This document shows, piece by piece, positions 17,075-26,700 of a stretch of DNA of 64,000 bases. Below the pieces are notes generated by a model that saw only the letters and a list, made by a program, of their open reading frames with translations, ran no database searches and was not told the DNA's origin. Each line of letters starts with the position of its first letter. Position 1 is the first letter of the stretch. Source of the DNA: Porphyromonas circumdentaria (GTDB lineage Bacteria > Bacteroidota > Bacteroidia > Bacteroidales > Porphyromonadaceae); assembly GCF_900167105.1 (NCBI RefSeq), contig NZ_FUXE01000004.1:1-64000 (forward strand). The letters run 5' to 3'. The translations under genes and the position numbers were made by a program.

Positions 17075-17357
17075 CTTCGTTTCTCTCGGAGAGCAAAAAA
17101 GTACCATAATACAGAAATGCAGAACATTCCCCCCGAAGAGCTTCTTTGTCGCGCTTTTAGGGGGCTTCTTATGTTCAGAAAGCTTGCCTCTCGGTAGAAC
17201 TTTTTGGGGCAGATGGGTAGAATAAGAGAGACGAAATGGTTTTGTTAGTGGCTGTGAATCAGCAAAGAAGATCCTGTAACCGCTGGTGGTTACAAAAGTA
17301 TTATGAATATTTGATGGGGACAAGAGGGAGAGAGATAGGGCATTCCCTCAAAAGAAA

Positions 17358-17384
17358 GCACCCCGACCGAGAGGGTCGAGGTGC
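17358..17384 (-). terminator. Hairpin terminator of korB
   Basis: GCACC-C-CGACC and GGTCG-A-GGTGC form an 11-bp stem with one mismatch around a GAGA loop. On the minus strand it is followed by GCTTTCTTTT. Confidence 0.65.
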
Positions 17385-17523
17385 CAATAGATAGATTCGT
17401 TGTATTTGTGGTGGAGCGAATCTCCTTTCTACTTACTTCCACAAGGCAAGGTATCCTCTTATCAAGGGCTTCCCCGTGGTGAATAGGTTAGGATAGTCTC
17501 TCCGTTAATCCGAAAGGGTGGGC

Positions 17524-18570
17524 TTACTTCACTTCCCAAATGTCGCTCTTGAGGAAGAGCTCACGGAGCGTGCGGGTAGAGTTCGTAGCCTGTACTTCTG
17601 CAATTTGTCGCTCTACCGATTCGTCGTAGCAAGGCTCTTGAACATCACGGATAACTCCCATAGCCATAGGCAACTCCTCGCCGTCCATCATCGCCAACAT
17701 AGTGTGCAACACGGGGCTGGGCGTGTGAGCATCGTGTATCAACACATCTTCCAACTTATAGCCATCTTCGCCGATCGTTACCGCTTTGAGGGTAAAACCA
17801 TCTTGTACAATACCCCTATTGAGGTTCTTGCCGAAGATCATGCGCTTGCCATGCTCCAAAAGGATGGTCTTATCGGCACGTGCTTCCTTGTTGGCAAGGT
17901 GCTTGTGGGTACCGTCGTTGAAGATTACGCAGTTCACCAAAATTTCGGTTACGGCAGCTCCCTTGTGACGTGCTCCTGCCTTCAAGCAGTTGACAAGTGT
18001 AGGCTGGTCTACATCCAAACTACGAGCGAAGAAGCGTCCACGAGCACCGAATACGAGTTCGGCAGGTATGAATGGATCTTCTACTGTACCGTAGGGCGAG
18101 CTCTTAGAAACGAATCCGCGGGGAGATGTAGGCGAATACTGTCCTTTGGTCAAACCGTAGATGCGGTTGTTGAAGAGGAGAATGTTGATATCTACATTAC
18201 GACGCAAAGCGTGGATAAAGTGGTTACCACCGATAGCCAAGCTGTCTCCGTCGCCACTGGCGAGCCATACGCTGAGGTCGGGACGAGCTGTCTTAACACC
18301 TGTTGCAATGGCAGCTCCACGACCATGGATTGTGTGGAAGCCATAGGTATTCATATAGTAAGGAAGACGAGAAGAGCATCCGATACCTGAGATAACGGCT
18401 GTTTCGTGAGGTTTGATACCCAACTCTGCCATCGCTTTTTGCAACGCCAACACTACACCGTGGTCTCCACAACCGGGGCACCAACGTACGTACTGGTCGC
18501 TCTTAAAATCTTTCGCCGTGTACACTACTGGAGTGTATGTAAGAGGAGTATTTTGATCTACTTGTGCCAT
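17524..18570 (-). CDS. korB: 2-oxoacid:ferredoxin oxidoreductase, beta (thiamine-binding) subunit
   Basis: This 348-residue subunit binds thiamine diphosphate and, with the alpha subunit directly upstream, oxidises a 2-oxoacid (most likely 2-oxoglutarate) to its acyl-CoA with ferredoxin as electron acceptor. Visible marks are CPGCGDHG near residue 34 and the thiamine-diphosphate motif beginning ASGDGDSLAIGGNHF and ending with NN (about 105-135). The length and order match KorB of anaerobic Bacteroidota. It starts four bases after the korA stop. Substrate assignment among 2-oxoacids is from family resemblance, not from a residue I can point to. Confidence 0.9.
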   Translation of the reverse strand: MAQVDQNTPLTYTPVVYTAKDFKSDQYVRWCPGCGDHGVVLALQKAMAELGIKPHETAVISGIGCSSRLPYYMNTYGFHTIHGRGAAIATGVKTARPDLSVWLASGDGDSLAIGGNHFIHALRRNVDINILLFNNRIYGLTKGQYSPTSPRGFVSKSSPYGTVEDPFIPAELVFGARGRFFARSLDVDQPTLVNCLKAGARHKGAAVTEILVNCVIFNDGTHKHLANKEARADKTILLEHGKRMIFGKNLNRGIVQDGFTLKAVTIGEDGYKLEDVLIHDAHTPSPVLHTMLAMMDGEELPMAMGVIRDVQEPCYDESVERQIAEVQATNSTRTLRELFLKSDIWEVK

Positions 18571-18574
18571 ACTC

Positions 18575-20443
18575 TTATGCCTCCATCATTTTGGTAAATT
18601 CTTCTACTAAACGACCCACGTTGAAGGGTTGTCCCTTAACACGATTGAATTGTAAAGGTTGGAAGCCAGGGATGCTACCGCGGAGGTAGAATGCCAACTG
18701 ACCCAAGTTTTGCTCTGCTATCACTACCTTTTTGTACTTCATAAGTACCTCTTTGGTGTTGGCAGGGAGCGGATTGATAAAGCTAAAGTGAGCGTGTGCC
18801 ACCTTACGACCCTCTTTGCGCATACGTTGCATAGCCTCATAGAGGTGTCCGTAAGTACCACCCCAACCTACGATGAGCAGGTCTGCATCTTGGTCGCCCT
18901 CTACTTTGAGCGGAGGTATAACGCGAGAGATAGCCTCAATCTTAGCCTGACGATAGCCTACCATCAATTGATGGTTGTCAGGGTTGGTGCTGATGGCACT
19001 GGTTTTGTGGTCTTTTTCCAAACCACCCAAACGGTGTTGGAATCCTTCCATACCAGGGATAGCCCAATAGCGCACCAAGTTATCCATATTACGACGGTAA
19101 GGCTTCCAAGGCTCTTCGCTCTTATAGTTGGCTACGTAGTTAGGTTTGATTTCGGGGAACTTTTCGTACTCAGGGATGCGCCATGCCATAGAACCATTGG
19201 CAATGTAAGCATCGGTCAAGAGGATAACAGGCGTCATATGCTCCAAAGCAATCTTAGCTGCCCAGTATGCCTGATGGAAGCAGTCGCCAGCCGATTGAGC
19301 CGAGAGCACTACCAAAGGAGACTCTCCGTTACGGCCGTAGAGGGCTTGCAAAAGGTCGGTTTGCTCACTCTTGGTAGGCATACCCGTAGAGGGACCTCCA
19401 CGCTGTACGTCTACAATAACCAAAGGAAGCTCTGCCATCACAGCCAAGCCCAAAGCCTCGCCCTTAAGAGCAATACCAGGACCAGAAGTGGTGGTTACCG
19501 CCAAGTCTCCTGCAAAAGAGGCACCGATAGCGGTACAGATACCTGCGATCTCGTCTTCTGCCTGTACAGTCTTGACACCTAAAGATTTATGTTTTGATAA
19601 TTCATGAAGAATATCCGTTGCGGGCGTAATAGGATAACTACCCAAGAAGAGGGGTAAGCCCGAACGCTCAGATGCTGCGATAAGCCCCAATGCTGTGGCT
19701 TTGTTACCGTTCATATCCATGTATATACCAGGCTCTTGCTTCTGACCCTCTACACGGTAAGGCATCTCAAAAGGAGTACCTGCATGGGCGTGTGTATTCG
19801 CACCATAGTTGTATCCATCGTTGAGAGCTTTGATATTAGCCTGACGGATTACTTCTTTCTTGCTAAACTTCTTGTTGATAAAGTCTTGCGCATGATCGAG
19901 TGTACGATCGAAGAGCCAGCATACCAATCCTAAGGCAAACATGTTCTTGCAACGCAAGGCTGCCTTATTGTCGAGCTGTAGCTCTTGAAGCGACTCTTTA
20001 ACCATAGAAGAAATGGCTGCCGCTACCACACGGTCGGCATTGAGTCCCAGCTCTGCGATGGGATCTAAGGTTTTGAACTCTGCCTTCTCGAGGTCTTTCT
20101 CTCCAAACGAATCGGTATCGATAATGATCAGAGAGTCTTTGCGGATGTGCGGCAAGTTTACTTTAAGAGCAGCGGGGTTCATTGCCACGAGTACGTCGGC
20201 AAAGTCTCCTGGGGTGTAAACGGGGTTGGTACCGATGTGTACTTGAAAACCCGACACGCCTCCGAGGGTACCTTGTGGTGCTCTAATTTCGGCCGGGTAG
20301 TCGGGAAAAGTGGCAATAGAGTTACCATAAACGGCCGAAAGGTCCGAAAAGATGGTCCCAGTCAGCTGCATTCCATCTCCAGAGTCTCCAGAAAATCTGA
20401 TAACAACCTCCTCAAGACGTCTTACATCTTTGGATTCCTTCAT
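18575..20443 (-). CDS. korA: 2-oxoacid:ferredoxin oxidoreductase, fused gamma-alpha subunit
   Basis: A 622-residue protein fusing the gamma domain (residues about 1-190, with RFSGDSGDGMQLTG) and the alpha pyrimidine-binding domain (from about 235, with LGSYPITPATDILHEL and TTTSGPGIALKGEALG). The C-terminal part includes VGWGGTYGHLYEAM, typical of KorA. It works with KorB at 17524 in reductive or oxidative carbon flow around succinyl-CoA and 2-oxoglutarate in anaerobes. The gene order korA-korB with nearly touching ends indicates an operon. No ferredoxin-like delta subunit gene is adjacent. Confidence 0.9.
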   Translation of the reverse strand: MKESKDVRRLEEVVIRFSGDSGDGMQLTGTIFSDLSAVYGNSIATFPDYPAEIRAPQGTLGGVSGFQVHIGTNPVYTPGDFADVLVAMNPAALKVNLPHIRKDSLIIIDTDSFGEKDLEKAEFKTLDPIAELGLNADRVVAAAISSMVKESLQELQLDNKAALRCKNMFALGLVCWLFDRTLDHAQDFINKKFSKKEVIRQANIKALNDGYNYGANTHAHAGTPFEMPYRVEGQKQEPGIYMDMNGNKATALGLIAASERSGLPLFLGSYPITPATDILHELSKHKSLGVKTVQAEDEIAGICTAIGASFAGDLAVTTTSGPGIALKGEALGLAVMAELPLVIVDVQRGGPSTGMPTKSEQTDLLQALYGRNGESPLVVLSAQSAGDCFHQAYWAAKIALEHMTPVILLTDAYIANGSMAWRIPEYEKFPEIKPNYVANYKSEEPWKPYRRNMDNLVRYWAIPGMEGFQHRLGGLEKDHKTSAISTNPDNHQLMVGYRQAKIEAISRVIPPLKVEGDQDADLLIVGWGGTYGHLYEAMQRMRKEGRKVAHAHFSFINPLPANTKEVLMKYKKVVIAEQNLGQLAFYLRGSIPGFQPLQFNRVKGQPFNVGRLVEEFTKMMEA

Positions 20444-20490
20444 GATTAATGTTTAACTAAAAAATGATTTGCGTATTGTACTATTGTAAG

Positions 20491-20508
20491 AGAGAGTTTT
20501 AGCTCTCT
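20491..20508. terminator. Short hairpin between nrdG and korA
   Basis: AGAGAG and CTCTCT pair across a 6-nt loop, followed by a T-run on the plus strand. It is weak and its direction is opposite to the genes, although A-rich flanks could make it bidirectional. Confidence 0.3.
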
Positions 20509-20544
20509 TTTTATCTCTAACTAATTACGTTTTTTTGTACGTCC

Positions 20545-21093
20545 TCAATTTTTCTTCGGCAAAGATAGACCCTTTCTTACAATTAATTGGTATTTTTCAT
20601 CAGAAAGATGAATAATCCGTTGATTACTACTTCCTCGAAAGGGTAAATTGGGGTCATACAGCTCGCGTACAAAACGGCCGTCAATCAGTGTATCTATTAG
20701 GGTTAGTGCCTCCCGACACTCCTCCTTTTCGAGCAATTCTTCGAGTGTGTAGCCCGTATAACAAAGTATAGGTAATTGAGTTTCTGCTCGCAACCGACGC
20801 AAGAGTACGGTCAGCTCGGCAGGATTGAAAAAGGGGTCGCCACCGGAAAGAGTGATGCCGTCTAAAAGAGGGTTGCTGTTGATCTCGGCAATGATATCTC
20901 GCAGCACCTCCTCGGTCAGTTCGATGCCCCCCATCGGGTCGTGGCTACTCGGATTGTGGCACCCAGGACAATGGTGCGAGCACCCCGCTAAGTAGATACT
21001 GTAGCGCAGTCCTGGCCCATCGCTTATGGTTTCTTGGTAACGATATAAAAGGTGCATCTCGGTAAAGGGGCTGAAAAAGCCTCCGATTTCCAT
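20545..21093 (-). CDS. nrdG: Anaerobic ribonucleotide reductase activating protein (radical SAM)
   Basis: This 182-residue radical-SAM enzyme creates the glycyl radical in NrdD. The cluster-binding CxxxCxxC is CSHHCPGC (about residues 32-39), preceded by ISDGPGLRYSIYLAG, and the SAM-binding GGDPF follows at about 82. It lies 50 bp downstream of nrdD on the same strand. The start MEIGG (21093) is the longest. A start at MHLLYRYQ (21057) would fit the family length better, since NrdG proteins usually begin close to the 'DGPG' segment. Confidence 0.92.
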   Translation of the reverse strand: MEIGGFFSPFTEMHLLYRYQETISDGPGLRYSIYLAGCSHHCPGCHNPSSHDPMGGIELTEEVLRDIIAEINSNPLLDGITLSGGDPFFNPAELTVLLRRLRAETQLPILCYTGYTLEELLEKEECREALTLIDTLIDGRFVRELYDPNLPFRGSSNQRIIHLSDEKYQLIVRKGLSLPKKN

Positions 21094-21143
21094 ACTCCCT
21101 AAAAAGGATGGACACCGGAGGCATGCTCATAAAACCATATTTC

Positions 21144-23555
21144 TTAGTGATGCTTCACACGATCATGTTCCTCGGCTTGTTTGGCACTGTTCCAGCACTC
21201 CAGACTTCCCGTCAGATACCCCGTAATACGCCTTAGGCGTGCTATCTTGTCGCTGCTGCATACGGGACACTTGTCGAAGATTACCCCCTTGTAACCACAA
21301 CTGCGACACGTGTCTACGGGGTGGTTGATAGAGCCGTAACCGATGCCTTCGTCGTGCATCATCTTCACAATCTTGAGGAGTACGGCGGGATTCTTTTTCG
21401 CTTCGCCGTCCAGCTCTACATAGGTGATGTGTCCGCCCCGTGTGATGGCATGGAAGGGAGCTTCTAAATGAATCTTCTCTGCGATAGTAACTTGGTCACG
21501 CACATCTACGTGGAAGGAGTTTACATAGTAGTCCAAATCATTTACCCCCTGTATGATGCCGTAACGCTTGCGGTCTAAACGGGTGAAGCGTCCCGAAAGC
21601 CCCTCGGCAGGAGTAGCAAGCACCGAGTAGTTGAGGCGGTATTTACGCTTGTAGTCCTCTGCCACGCTGTTCATTACCTCAATGGCATCGTAGAGCGTTT
21701 GCCATGCCTCTTTGTTGTGCGAGTGTCCCTCTCCGTAGATGGCTACCATGGCATTGTGGCCACCGATAAACCCGATGCCGAGTGTTCCCGAAGCGATTAC
21801 ATCGCCCACCTCTTCGTCCACAGCCAGCGAGGAGCCACCTTTCCAAACATTGTTCCCCATCATAAAGGGATATTGGCGTGCCAGAGCGGTGCGTTGGTAG
21901 CTGTACCGCTCGTACAACTGGTCGGCTACCAACTCCGACATGCGCCGCACTGCGTCCAAAAAGCGTCTGCGCGCCTCTATACGTATTGTATGCTTATCGC
22001 CATCGGGGAAGAGTTCCTCCGCCTCACGGCGTGCCTCGATAGCCAAGCGGGGCATATTGATAGAGGTAAAAGAGAGGTTGCCTCGCCCGACGGACGATTT
22101 CTCTCCACGCACATTTTCATACACGCGCGTGCGACAGCCCATCGTTGCCAATTCGTAGAGGTAGCGTTTGGGGTCGTCGGCTTTCCAAAGGTCATTTTTG
22201 TTGAACTCGGTGTCTAAGAAGACAAAGTTCGGGAAGAGTGCCTTGGCACTCGTATAGCAAGACTCCAAAAGGAGGTCGAAGTTGGGCGTTTTGAATTTCA
22301 ATTCGCCATTGAGGGCTTTGTCGAAGTCCGACATGGCGAGGGTAATATCCTCATCGGAATAATTTATCCCATCTTTTACCTTGAAGATTTGAATCGGGAA
22401 GATGGGTACTTCGCCGTGCCCTAACCCCTCGACAGTGGCTTGGAGCAGTTCGCGAATTACCATACGCCCCTCTTCACTGGTGTCGGTTCCATAGTTGATA
22501 GAGCTGAATACCACCTGATTTCCTCCACGAGAGTGCATCGTGTTGAGGTTGTGAATGAAGCCCTCCATTGCCTGATGCGTATCCTTGCGGGTCAGACGGA
22601 ATGCCTCGCTCAGTGCCAGCTTTACCATGGACTGGGTAAGGGCGGGGAGTTGTTCCTTAAGGGCTTCGTAGAGGCGTATTGCCTCCTTGTCGGTATCGGT
22701 CAGACGTGGTGAGAGGGCTTTGATTTTGTCGCTCAAATCCTCGTCCGAGAGTGTATTCTGCAGCGATGGGTCTACCAAACGGAGCGAATAGCTGAGCGTG
22801 GTGGCGAGACGTTTGAGAAAAGTCTTGCGCACGCCAGGAGCCATGAAAAAGTCAAAAGCGGGTATCGCCTGCCCTCCATGCTGTTCATTCTGATTGGTTT
22901 GGAAAACGATGGTCGCGAGCGTAGCGTACGACTGAATGCTCTGTGGCGTGCGTACACTGCCGTTTTTAGTGAAAAAGCCGCGCTCGTAGAGGTCTTCCAA
23001 ATCGTACTGCACACAGGTAGAGGTCTTCGTGGGGTAGTAATCCAAATCGTGGATGTGAATGTCGCCCGACTCATGCGCCCGAGAGTAGATGTTGGAGAGT
23101 AAGTATTTGCGCGCGTAATCTTTGGTAACCTCCGATGCGAAAGTCATCATCTGTCCCGATGGCGTGTAGGCACTCATGTTGGCATTGCTCAGGTTGGTAT
23201 CGTTCTTTTCGATGGTTACGATGCCGTCCATGGTATGCTTTAGGCGGGTGCGCTTATCACGCTCTACGGTGCGCCACTCTCTGTAAATGATGTATTTCTT
23301 GGCGATGAAAGGGTCTACCGCCATGAGCTCACGCTCTACCATATCTTGTATATCCTCCACGGCCATTATACGCTGTTCGTTGGCCTGCACGGCTGTTTCG
23401 ATAATGGCTACGATGTTAGAGATTTTGGCAGGGTCGGGATTTACACCCCCTGCACGGTAGGCTTTGATGATGGCCGAACGTATCTTCTCAGCCTCGAAAG
23501 GCTGTTTGCTACCATCCCTTTTTAGGATGAATAATTGCTCACGAGTTGTAACCAT
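21144..23555 (-). CDS. nrdD: Anaerobic (class III) ribonucleoside-triphosphate reductase
   Basis: The 803-residue catalytic subunit reduces ribonucleoside triphosphates to deoxyribonucleotides without oxygen. An ATP-cone covers about residues 1-100 (KRDGSKQPFEAEKIRSAIIK). The catalytic barrel contains HGGQAIPAFDFFMAPGVRK and MHSRGGNQVVFSSINYGTDT. Near the C-terminus a four-cysteine zinc site (CRSCGYKG, CPVCSS) precedes RRITGYLTGS, where the radical glycine is expected. It is full length and followed by its activase. The upstream -7 box at 23722 suggests a leader of about 160 nt. Confidence 0.95.
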   Translation of the reverse strand: MVTTREQLFILKRDGSKQPFEAEKIRSAIIKAYRAGGVNPDPAKISNIVAIIETAVQANEQRIMAVEDIQDMVERELMAVDPFIAKKYIIYREWRTVERDKRTRLKHTMDGIVTIEKNDTNLSNANMSAYTPSGQMMTFASEVTKDYARKYLLSNIYSRAHESGDIHIHDLDYYPTKTSTCVQYDLEDLYERGFFTKNGSVRTPQSIQSYATLATIVFQTNQNEQHGGQAIPAFDFFMAPGVRKTFLKRLATTLSYSLRLVDPSLQNTLSDEDLSDKIKALSPRLTDTDKEAIRLYEALKEQLPALTQSMVKLALSEAFRLTRKDTHQAMEGFIHNLNTMHSRGGNQVVFSSINYGTDTSEEGRMVIRELLQATVEGLGHGEVPIFPIQIFKVKDGINYSDEDITLAMSDFDKALNGELKFKTPNFDLLLESCYTSAKALFPNFVFLDTEFNKNDLWKADDPKRYLYELATMGCRTRVYENVRGEKSSVGRGNLSFTSINMPRLAIEARREAEELFPDGDKHTIRIEARRRFLDAVRRMSELVADQLYERYSYQRTALARQYPFMMGNNVWKGGSSLAVDEEVGDVIASGTLGIGFIGGHNAMVAIYGEGHSHNKEAWQTLYDAIEVMNSVAEDYKRKYRLNYSVLATPAEGLSGRFTRLDRKRYGIIQGVNDLDYYVNSFHVDVRDQVTIAEKIHLEAPFHAITRGGHITYVELDGEAKKNPAVLLKIVKMMHDEGIGYGSINHPVDTCRSCGYKGVIFDKCPVCSSDKIARLRRITGYLTGSLECWNSAKQAEEHDRVKHH

Positions 23556-23721
23556 AAAGAGGCTATTTTAATTATTTTAACACTAATGAGGGGCGTTACT
23601 CCTTCTCATTTTAACATATAATGTACCCCCAACGGCTCTCTGTGGAGACCACAGGATCGCTCAAAAAACCACAAAGGGGTATAGTCCAAGAGGTTATGCC
23701 TTTGAGGGCATAAACCTACCG

Positions 23722-23729
23722 CAAATATA
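23722..23729 (-). promoter_or_regulatory. -7 box upstream of nrdD
   Basis: TATATTTG on the minus strand fits TAnnTTTG. No perfect TTTG is found at -33; TTGA in CTTGACAG lies slightly far upstream. Confidence 0.35.
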
Positions 23730-23987
23730 GAAAAATATATCTCTTCTGTCAAGCCTCCCTATTCGTTGCGATAGAAAGTGAAAGAGAGCGAAAAGAGACC
23801 TGTAAGCTCCAATAAAAGAGACTTTTAACCAAGCAAGAATGTTAAAATAAACTCTATAAAAAGATAGAAAAAGAGATAAAATACCTGCCTATAATAGGGT
23901 GGGGGAGAGATCGCTCAAAATTTTCCATCGGATAGGTACTCTTTTCATGCTTTTGTAATGCCCATTTTCTCCTTTTGTTATGAGGTT

Positions 23988-24079
23988 TTCTCTATTTGCA
24001 GATTAAATATACATATATTCAGGTTGAATATATATAAACGCAATCTAAATATACATATACGCAGATTGCAAATAGAGAA
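23988..24079. repeat. 21-bp repeat array with 13-bp inverted ends (family A, locus 1)
   Basis: Units start at 24000, 24021, 24042 and 24063, each a variant of AGATTGAATATACATATACGC with no spacer. The block is bounded by perfect inverted repeats TTCTCTATTTGCA (23988-24000) and TGCAAATAGAGAA (24067-24079). The reverse complement of the same block occurs at about 32561-32644. Confidence 0.75.
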
Positions 24080-24402
24080 TTGCTCAGGATAAAAGCAACT
24101 TTTGCTCTTGTAGATAGATTTTTTTGAGTGGGTTCAAGAGTTTTTTTCTTCGTGAAAAAGGGACAAGGGATAGGTAAAGGGAGTTAGGCACATCTTGTGC
24201 CGATGTCTGAGGGCGCGTATAAATAAAGAGGGGCGTATGGTTGCTACTTTGATAGTGGTTAGGGAGTTTTTTTGTTTTTGTCTGCTTATTTGTTGCAGAA
24301 TACTTGTATTTGTGATAAAAATACCTTTTATTTGTCGAGCTATTCTTATAGATAATATTTCTTTTTAATGAAGAGAAGCACTAACACAAAATATAAGAGC
24401 AG

Positions 24403-25203
24403 ATGAAAACAGACATTAAAGCAACACTTTTATTCCTATTGTTATTAGGAGGCTTAGCCTCTTGCATTCGCTTCGACCATCAAACAGTAGCTAATCGCCA
24501 CGAAATCTTTGGTAAGGTGGGCTATATATCCGATGAGCCCAATAGTTTGGTAGCTTTCGACAGTCATCGTAGTAGCCATTTCCCTCTCTCCAAAGATGAA
24601 AGGCTTACTTTGTCACAGGGCGACACGCTTACCATTAAGTACGATCTTGAAGAAAGCAAGGACAATCTGCTCGTTCGGCTCTGTTTTGCGTTACGTGATG
24701 TGCGTAACGATCATCCGAACTACCTCAAAAACTTTGATGTAACAGGCTATAAAAAAAGGCGTCCAAGATTGGAAAGAAGATACGAATCCTATTGCGCCAG
24801 ATATATAAACTTCTGTATGGCAAAGGTGGAGAAAGTGGAGATTACCTCCAACTACGCCTTTGGGAAAGAGTATCCTGTGGGCAAAGACCTTGCTCCCCTC
24901 TCGAAGTTCGTCCTCGACTCTTATGAAGAGTACATACAAAACAACTTTCAACGCCAGGAGGGTGTCTCTTTTCCTAATCAAAGGCATAGAGTCAAGGGAG
25001 ACGACAGCGAAGCATGGAGCAAAAGCCGTCTGTATGATTCGAAGTTTGAGTTTTGGATTCCCAAGCCAGCTCTATTGGCAAGGGATAAAGATGTCGTATT
25101 CACCTTCACGTTTCACTTGGTGGATAAGTTGCGGTCCGAGACAGCGCGTAAAACGCTAAAGCGCACCATTCGCTTAAAGATAGAACCTCACAAGCAGGCG
25201 TAG
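24403..25203 (+). CDS. Lipoprotein, paralogue of 26719 and 59336, function unknown
   Basis: A 266-residue protein with a lipoprotein signal peptide (MKTDIKATLLFLLLLGGLAS then C). The mature part includes HEIFGKVGYISDEPNSLVAF, FALRDVRNDHPNYLKNFDV, KVEKVEITSNYAFGKEYPVG and FEFWIPKPALL. I recognise no named family. A third, more distant copy at 59336 keeps the blocks LRDVR-DYPRYHELFDV and KVTITANCSFGDMYPAG, which marks these as conserved positions. It stands one gene before the C10-type protease and an almost identical copy stands after it, so a linked role such as protease inhibitor or chaperone is conceivable but unsupported by motif. Confidence 0.8.
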   Translation: MKTDIKATLLFLLLLGGLASCIRFDHQTVANRHEIFGKVGYISDEPNSLVAFDSHRSSHFPLSKDERLTLSQGDTLTIKYDLEESKDNLLVRLCFALRDVRNDHPNYLKNFDVTGYKKRRPRLERRYESYCARYINFCMAKVEKVEITSNYAFGKEYPVGKDLAPLSKFVLDSYEEYIQNNFQRQEGVSFPNQRHRVKGDDSEAWSKSRLYDSKFEFWIPKPALLARDKDVVFTFTFHLVDKLRSETARKTLKRTIRLKIEPHKQA

Positions 25204-25236
25204 TACCTTTGCCGAGAGCTTCTAACCTTATTCAAT

Positions 25237-25265
25237 AAGCCCTTTGCCATAGAGGTAGAGGGCTT
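25237..25265 (+). terminator. Hairpin terminator after the first lipoprotein gene
   Basis: AAGCCCTTTGCC and GGTAGAGGGCTT pair with two imperfections around a short loop, followed by TGTT. The same hairpin follows the second copy at 27556-27584. Confidence 0.5.
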
Positions 25266-25302
25266 TGTTATAAATAAGCGTTAGATGTGCAAAAAAATAT
25301 TT

Positions 25303-25331
25303 TTTGTTCTATTTTTTTATGTATATCTTTG
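25303..25331 (+). promoter_or_regulatory. Promoter of the cysteine protease gene
   Basis: TTTG (25303-25306) and TATCTTTG (25324-25331) are separated by 17 bp. Their position shows that translation starts at 25363 and not at the longer frame beginning 25285. Confidence 0.6.
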
Positions 25332-25362
25332 TTGTATTACTCGCAATAAATCTTTTATTTCT

Positions 25363-26700
25363 ATGTTAAAAAAACACCTTTTATTTATCGGACTATTCCT
25401 GTTGGGAATAGCTTGTTCGCACAAAGAAGAGCCTCAACTGCGAGAGACTATGGTCACAACCGCAGAGATAATTGCTATAGAGACCTTTCAGACTTTAACA
25501 AATGGTTTGAGGAGTAGCGACAATACTACATTAGAGAGTATCGATTCTCTATCAAATGTAGACCCAACTACCCCTTTGTATCTGGCAAACTTTTCAGAAG
25601 GAGGATACTTATTGTTTGGCAAAAACAATCAAACAGCGAATGTTATAGGATTTTCCGAAGGAGGAGCTCTTCATTTTGGTGATAGTATAGAAGCCTCTTT
25701 CTTAGGAGAGATTTTTGCGCAATCTCAAATGCATTTAAGCAATTGGAATGCACACCTCGATTTAATTGGTGATGATGGTCCTAAATACGACCCCAATCGT
25801 TATCCCAAGGAATTTTATAGAAGAGAGGTACAGCCTGTAATAACTCCTTATGAACCCTCTTGTTATCGTTATTTTCGCCAAGATGAACCTTTTAATAGAT
25901 ATCTCCTCCATAGAGGCAAAAAGGGGGTTCATATACCCGCAGGATGTGGTCCGATTGCGATAGCTACCATATTCTCCCATTACAAAAAACAGGGTATTGC
26001 TAAGCAACAAATTGATTGGGATTTACTCCTTACCAAATACAATACTCCTAATGAGAGTGTGTATTTACTACACAAGGAGGATGAGAAGTATAGAAAAGAT
26101 TATCCTGATGAACTATCTAAAGAAACCCCAGAAGAGCGTTCCAAAAGGCATGATCTCATAGACAAGTTAGCCAAAATGATAGCAGATATAAGCAACAATG
26201 CTTATCTGATACGAGATACAGAATATACTTTAACCACCAAACGTCTTCTCAAGGCATATCTAAAGAATACAGGATTTAAAACAGAGGAAGAAGATTATAA
26301 CCATAGAGAATTGATTGGTTATTTACAAAAAGAAAAAAGACCTGTAATACTTTTTGGATGGTCAAAAGACTCAAAAACAGGAAAAGCGAGTAATAAGAAA
26401 GAGAAAGCAGCACATTATTGGGTAGTTGATGGTTATAAAGCAAGGCCCACGAATGAGTATAAGAAGATTTGCAAAAGCCCTACGGAGATAGTTGACTGGT
26501 TTTTTAATCGCACCTATTACGACTACTTTGTACACTGCGTATGGGGATGGGGGAAAAAAAGATGGGAAGGATACTTTAATTACGAAGTATTTAATCCTTG
26601 CAAAAATCTTTCTGAATATGATACTTCTCTTCGTTCTTCGAAAAAGCAAGATGGGGACTTTTACAATGTAGATATTATCAAGGTAGAACCTAAGCACTAA
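25363..26700 (+). CDS. C10 (streptopain-like) cysteine protease, lipoprotein
   Basis: About 445 residues from ATG 25363, giving the lipoprotein signal MLKKHLLFIGLFLLGIAC. After an N-terminal pro-region (with GGYLLFGKNNQTANVIGFSE, as in C10 propeptides) the active-site cysteine lies in HIPAGCGPIAIATIFSHYKK and the histidine in KAAHYWVVDGYKARP. This is the C10 layout of streptopain, PrtT and interpain. It would degrade proteins at the cell surface. The last two codons and the stop lie inside the direct repeat that carries the downstream lipoprotein gene. Classification rests on the Cys and His blocks; the surrounding residues are divergent. Confidence 0.8.
   Translation: MLKKHLLFIGLFLLGIACSHKEEPQLRETMVTTAEIIAIETFQTLTNGLRSSDNTTLESIDSLSNVDPTTPLYLANFSEGGYLLFGKNNQTANVIGFSEGGALHFGDSIEASFLGEIFAQSQMHLSNWNAHLDLIGDDGPKYDPNRYPKEFYRREVQPVITPYEPSCYRYFRQDEPFNRYLLHRGKKGVHIPAGCGPIAIATIFSHYKKQGIAKQQIDWDLLLTKYNTPNESVYLLHKEDEKYRKDYPDELSKETPEERSKRHDLIDKLAKMIADISNNAYLIRDTEYTLTTKRLLKAYLKNTGFKTEEEDYNHRELIGYLQKEKRPVILFGWSKDSKTGKASNKKEKAAHYWVVDGYKARPTNEYKKICKSPTEIVDWFFNRTYYDYFVHCVWGWGKKRWEGYFNYEVFNPCKNLSEYDTSLRSSKKQDGDFYNVDIIKVEPKH

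Larger units (their letters stand above)
16892..17523. other. Intergenic, no gene; one long hairpin and a terminator
   Basis: An open frame on the minus strand (17009-17323) overlaps a long inverted repeat and lacks protein character. The notable elements are the hairpin at 17008-17074 and the korB terminator at 17358-17384. Confidence 0.5.
23556..24402. other. Intergenic, no gene; holds a 21-bp repeat array
   Basis: Contains the nrdD promoter region near 23722 and the 21-bp array with inverted ends at 23988-24079. The remainder is AT-rich with no coding signal. Confidence 0.55.
24376..25269 (+). repeat. Large direct repeat (about 890 bp), left copy
   Basis: Starts at AAGCACTAACACAAAATATA before the lipoprotein gene and ends at AGGGCTTTGTT after it. 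The right copy is 26692-27588. The gene sequence and both flanks are nearly identical. Confidence 0.85.

Noticed and set aside
17009-17323. Minus-strand frame of 104 codons
   Set aside because: It covers the long hairpin and has low-quality composition with no start context.
17518-18390. Long plus-strand frame opposite korB
   Set aside because: It is a shadow of korB codons; korB is a clear enzyme with conserved motifs.
23988-24083. CRISPR array
   Set aside because: The 21-bp units are contiguous and have no unique spacers between them, so this is a tandem repeat and not a CRISPR array. The same holds for the 22-bp arrays.
25285-25362. Longer N-terminus for the C10 protease
   Set aside because: The added segment covers the promoter boxes, and the lipoprotein signal begins at 25363.
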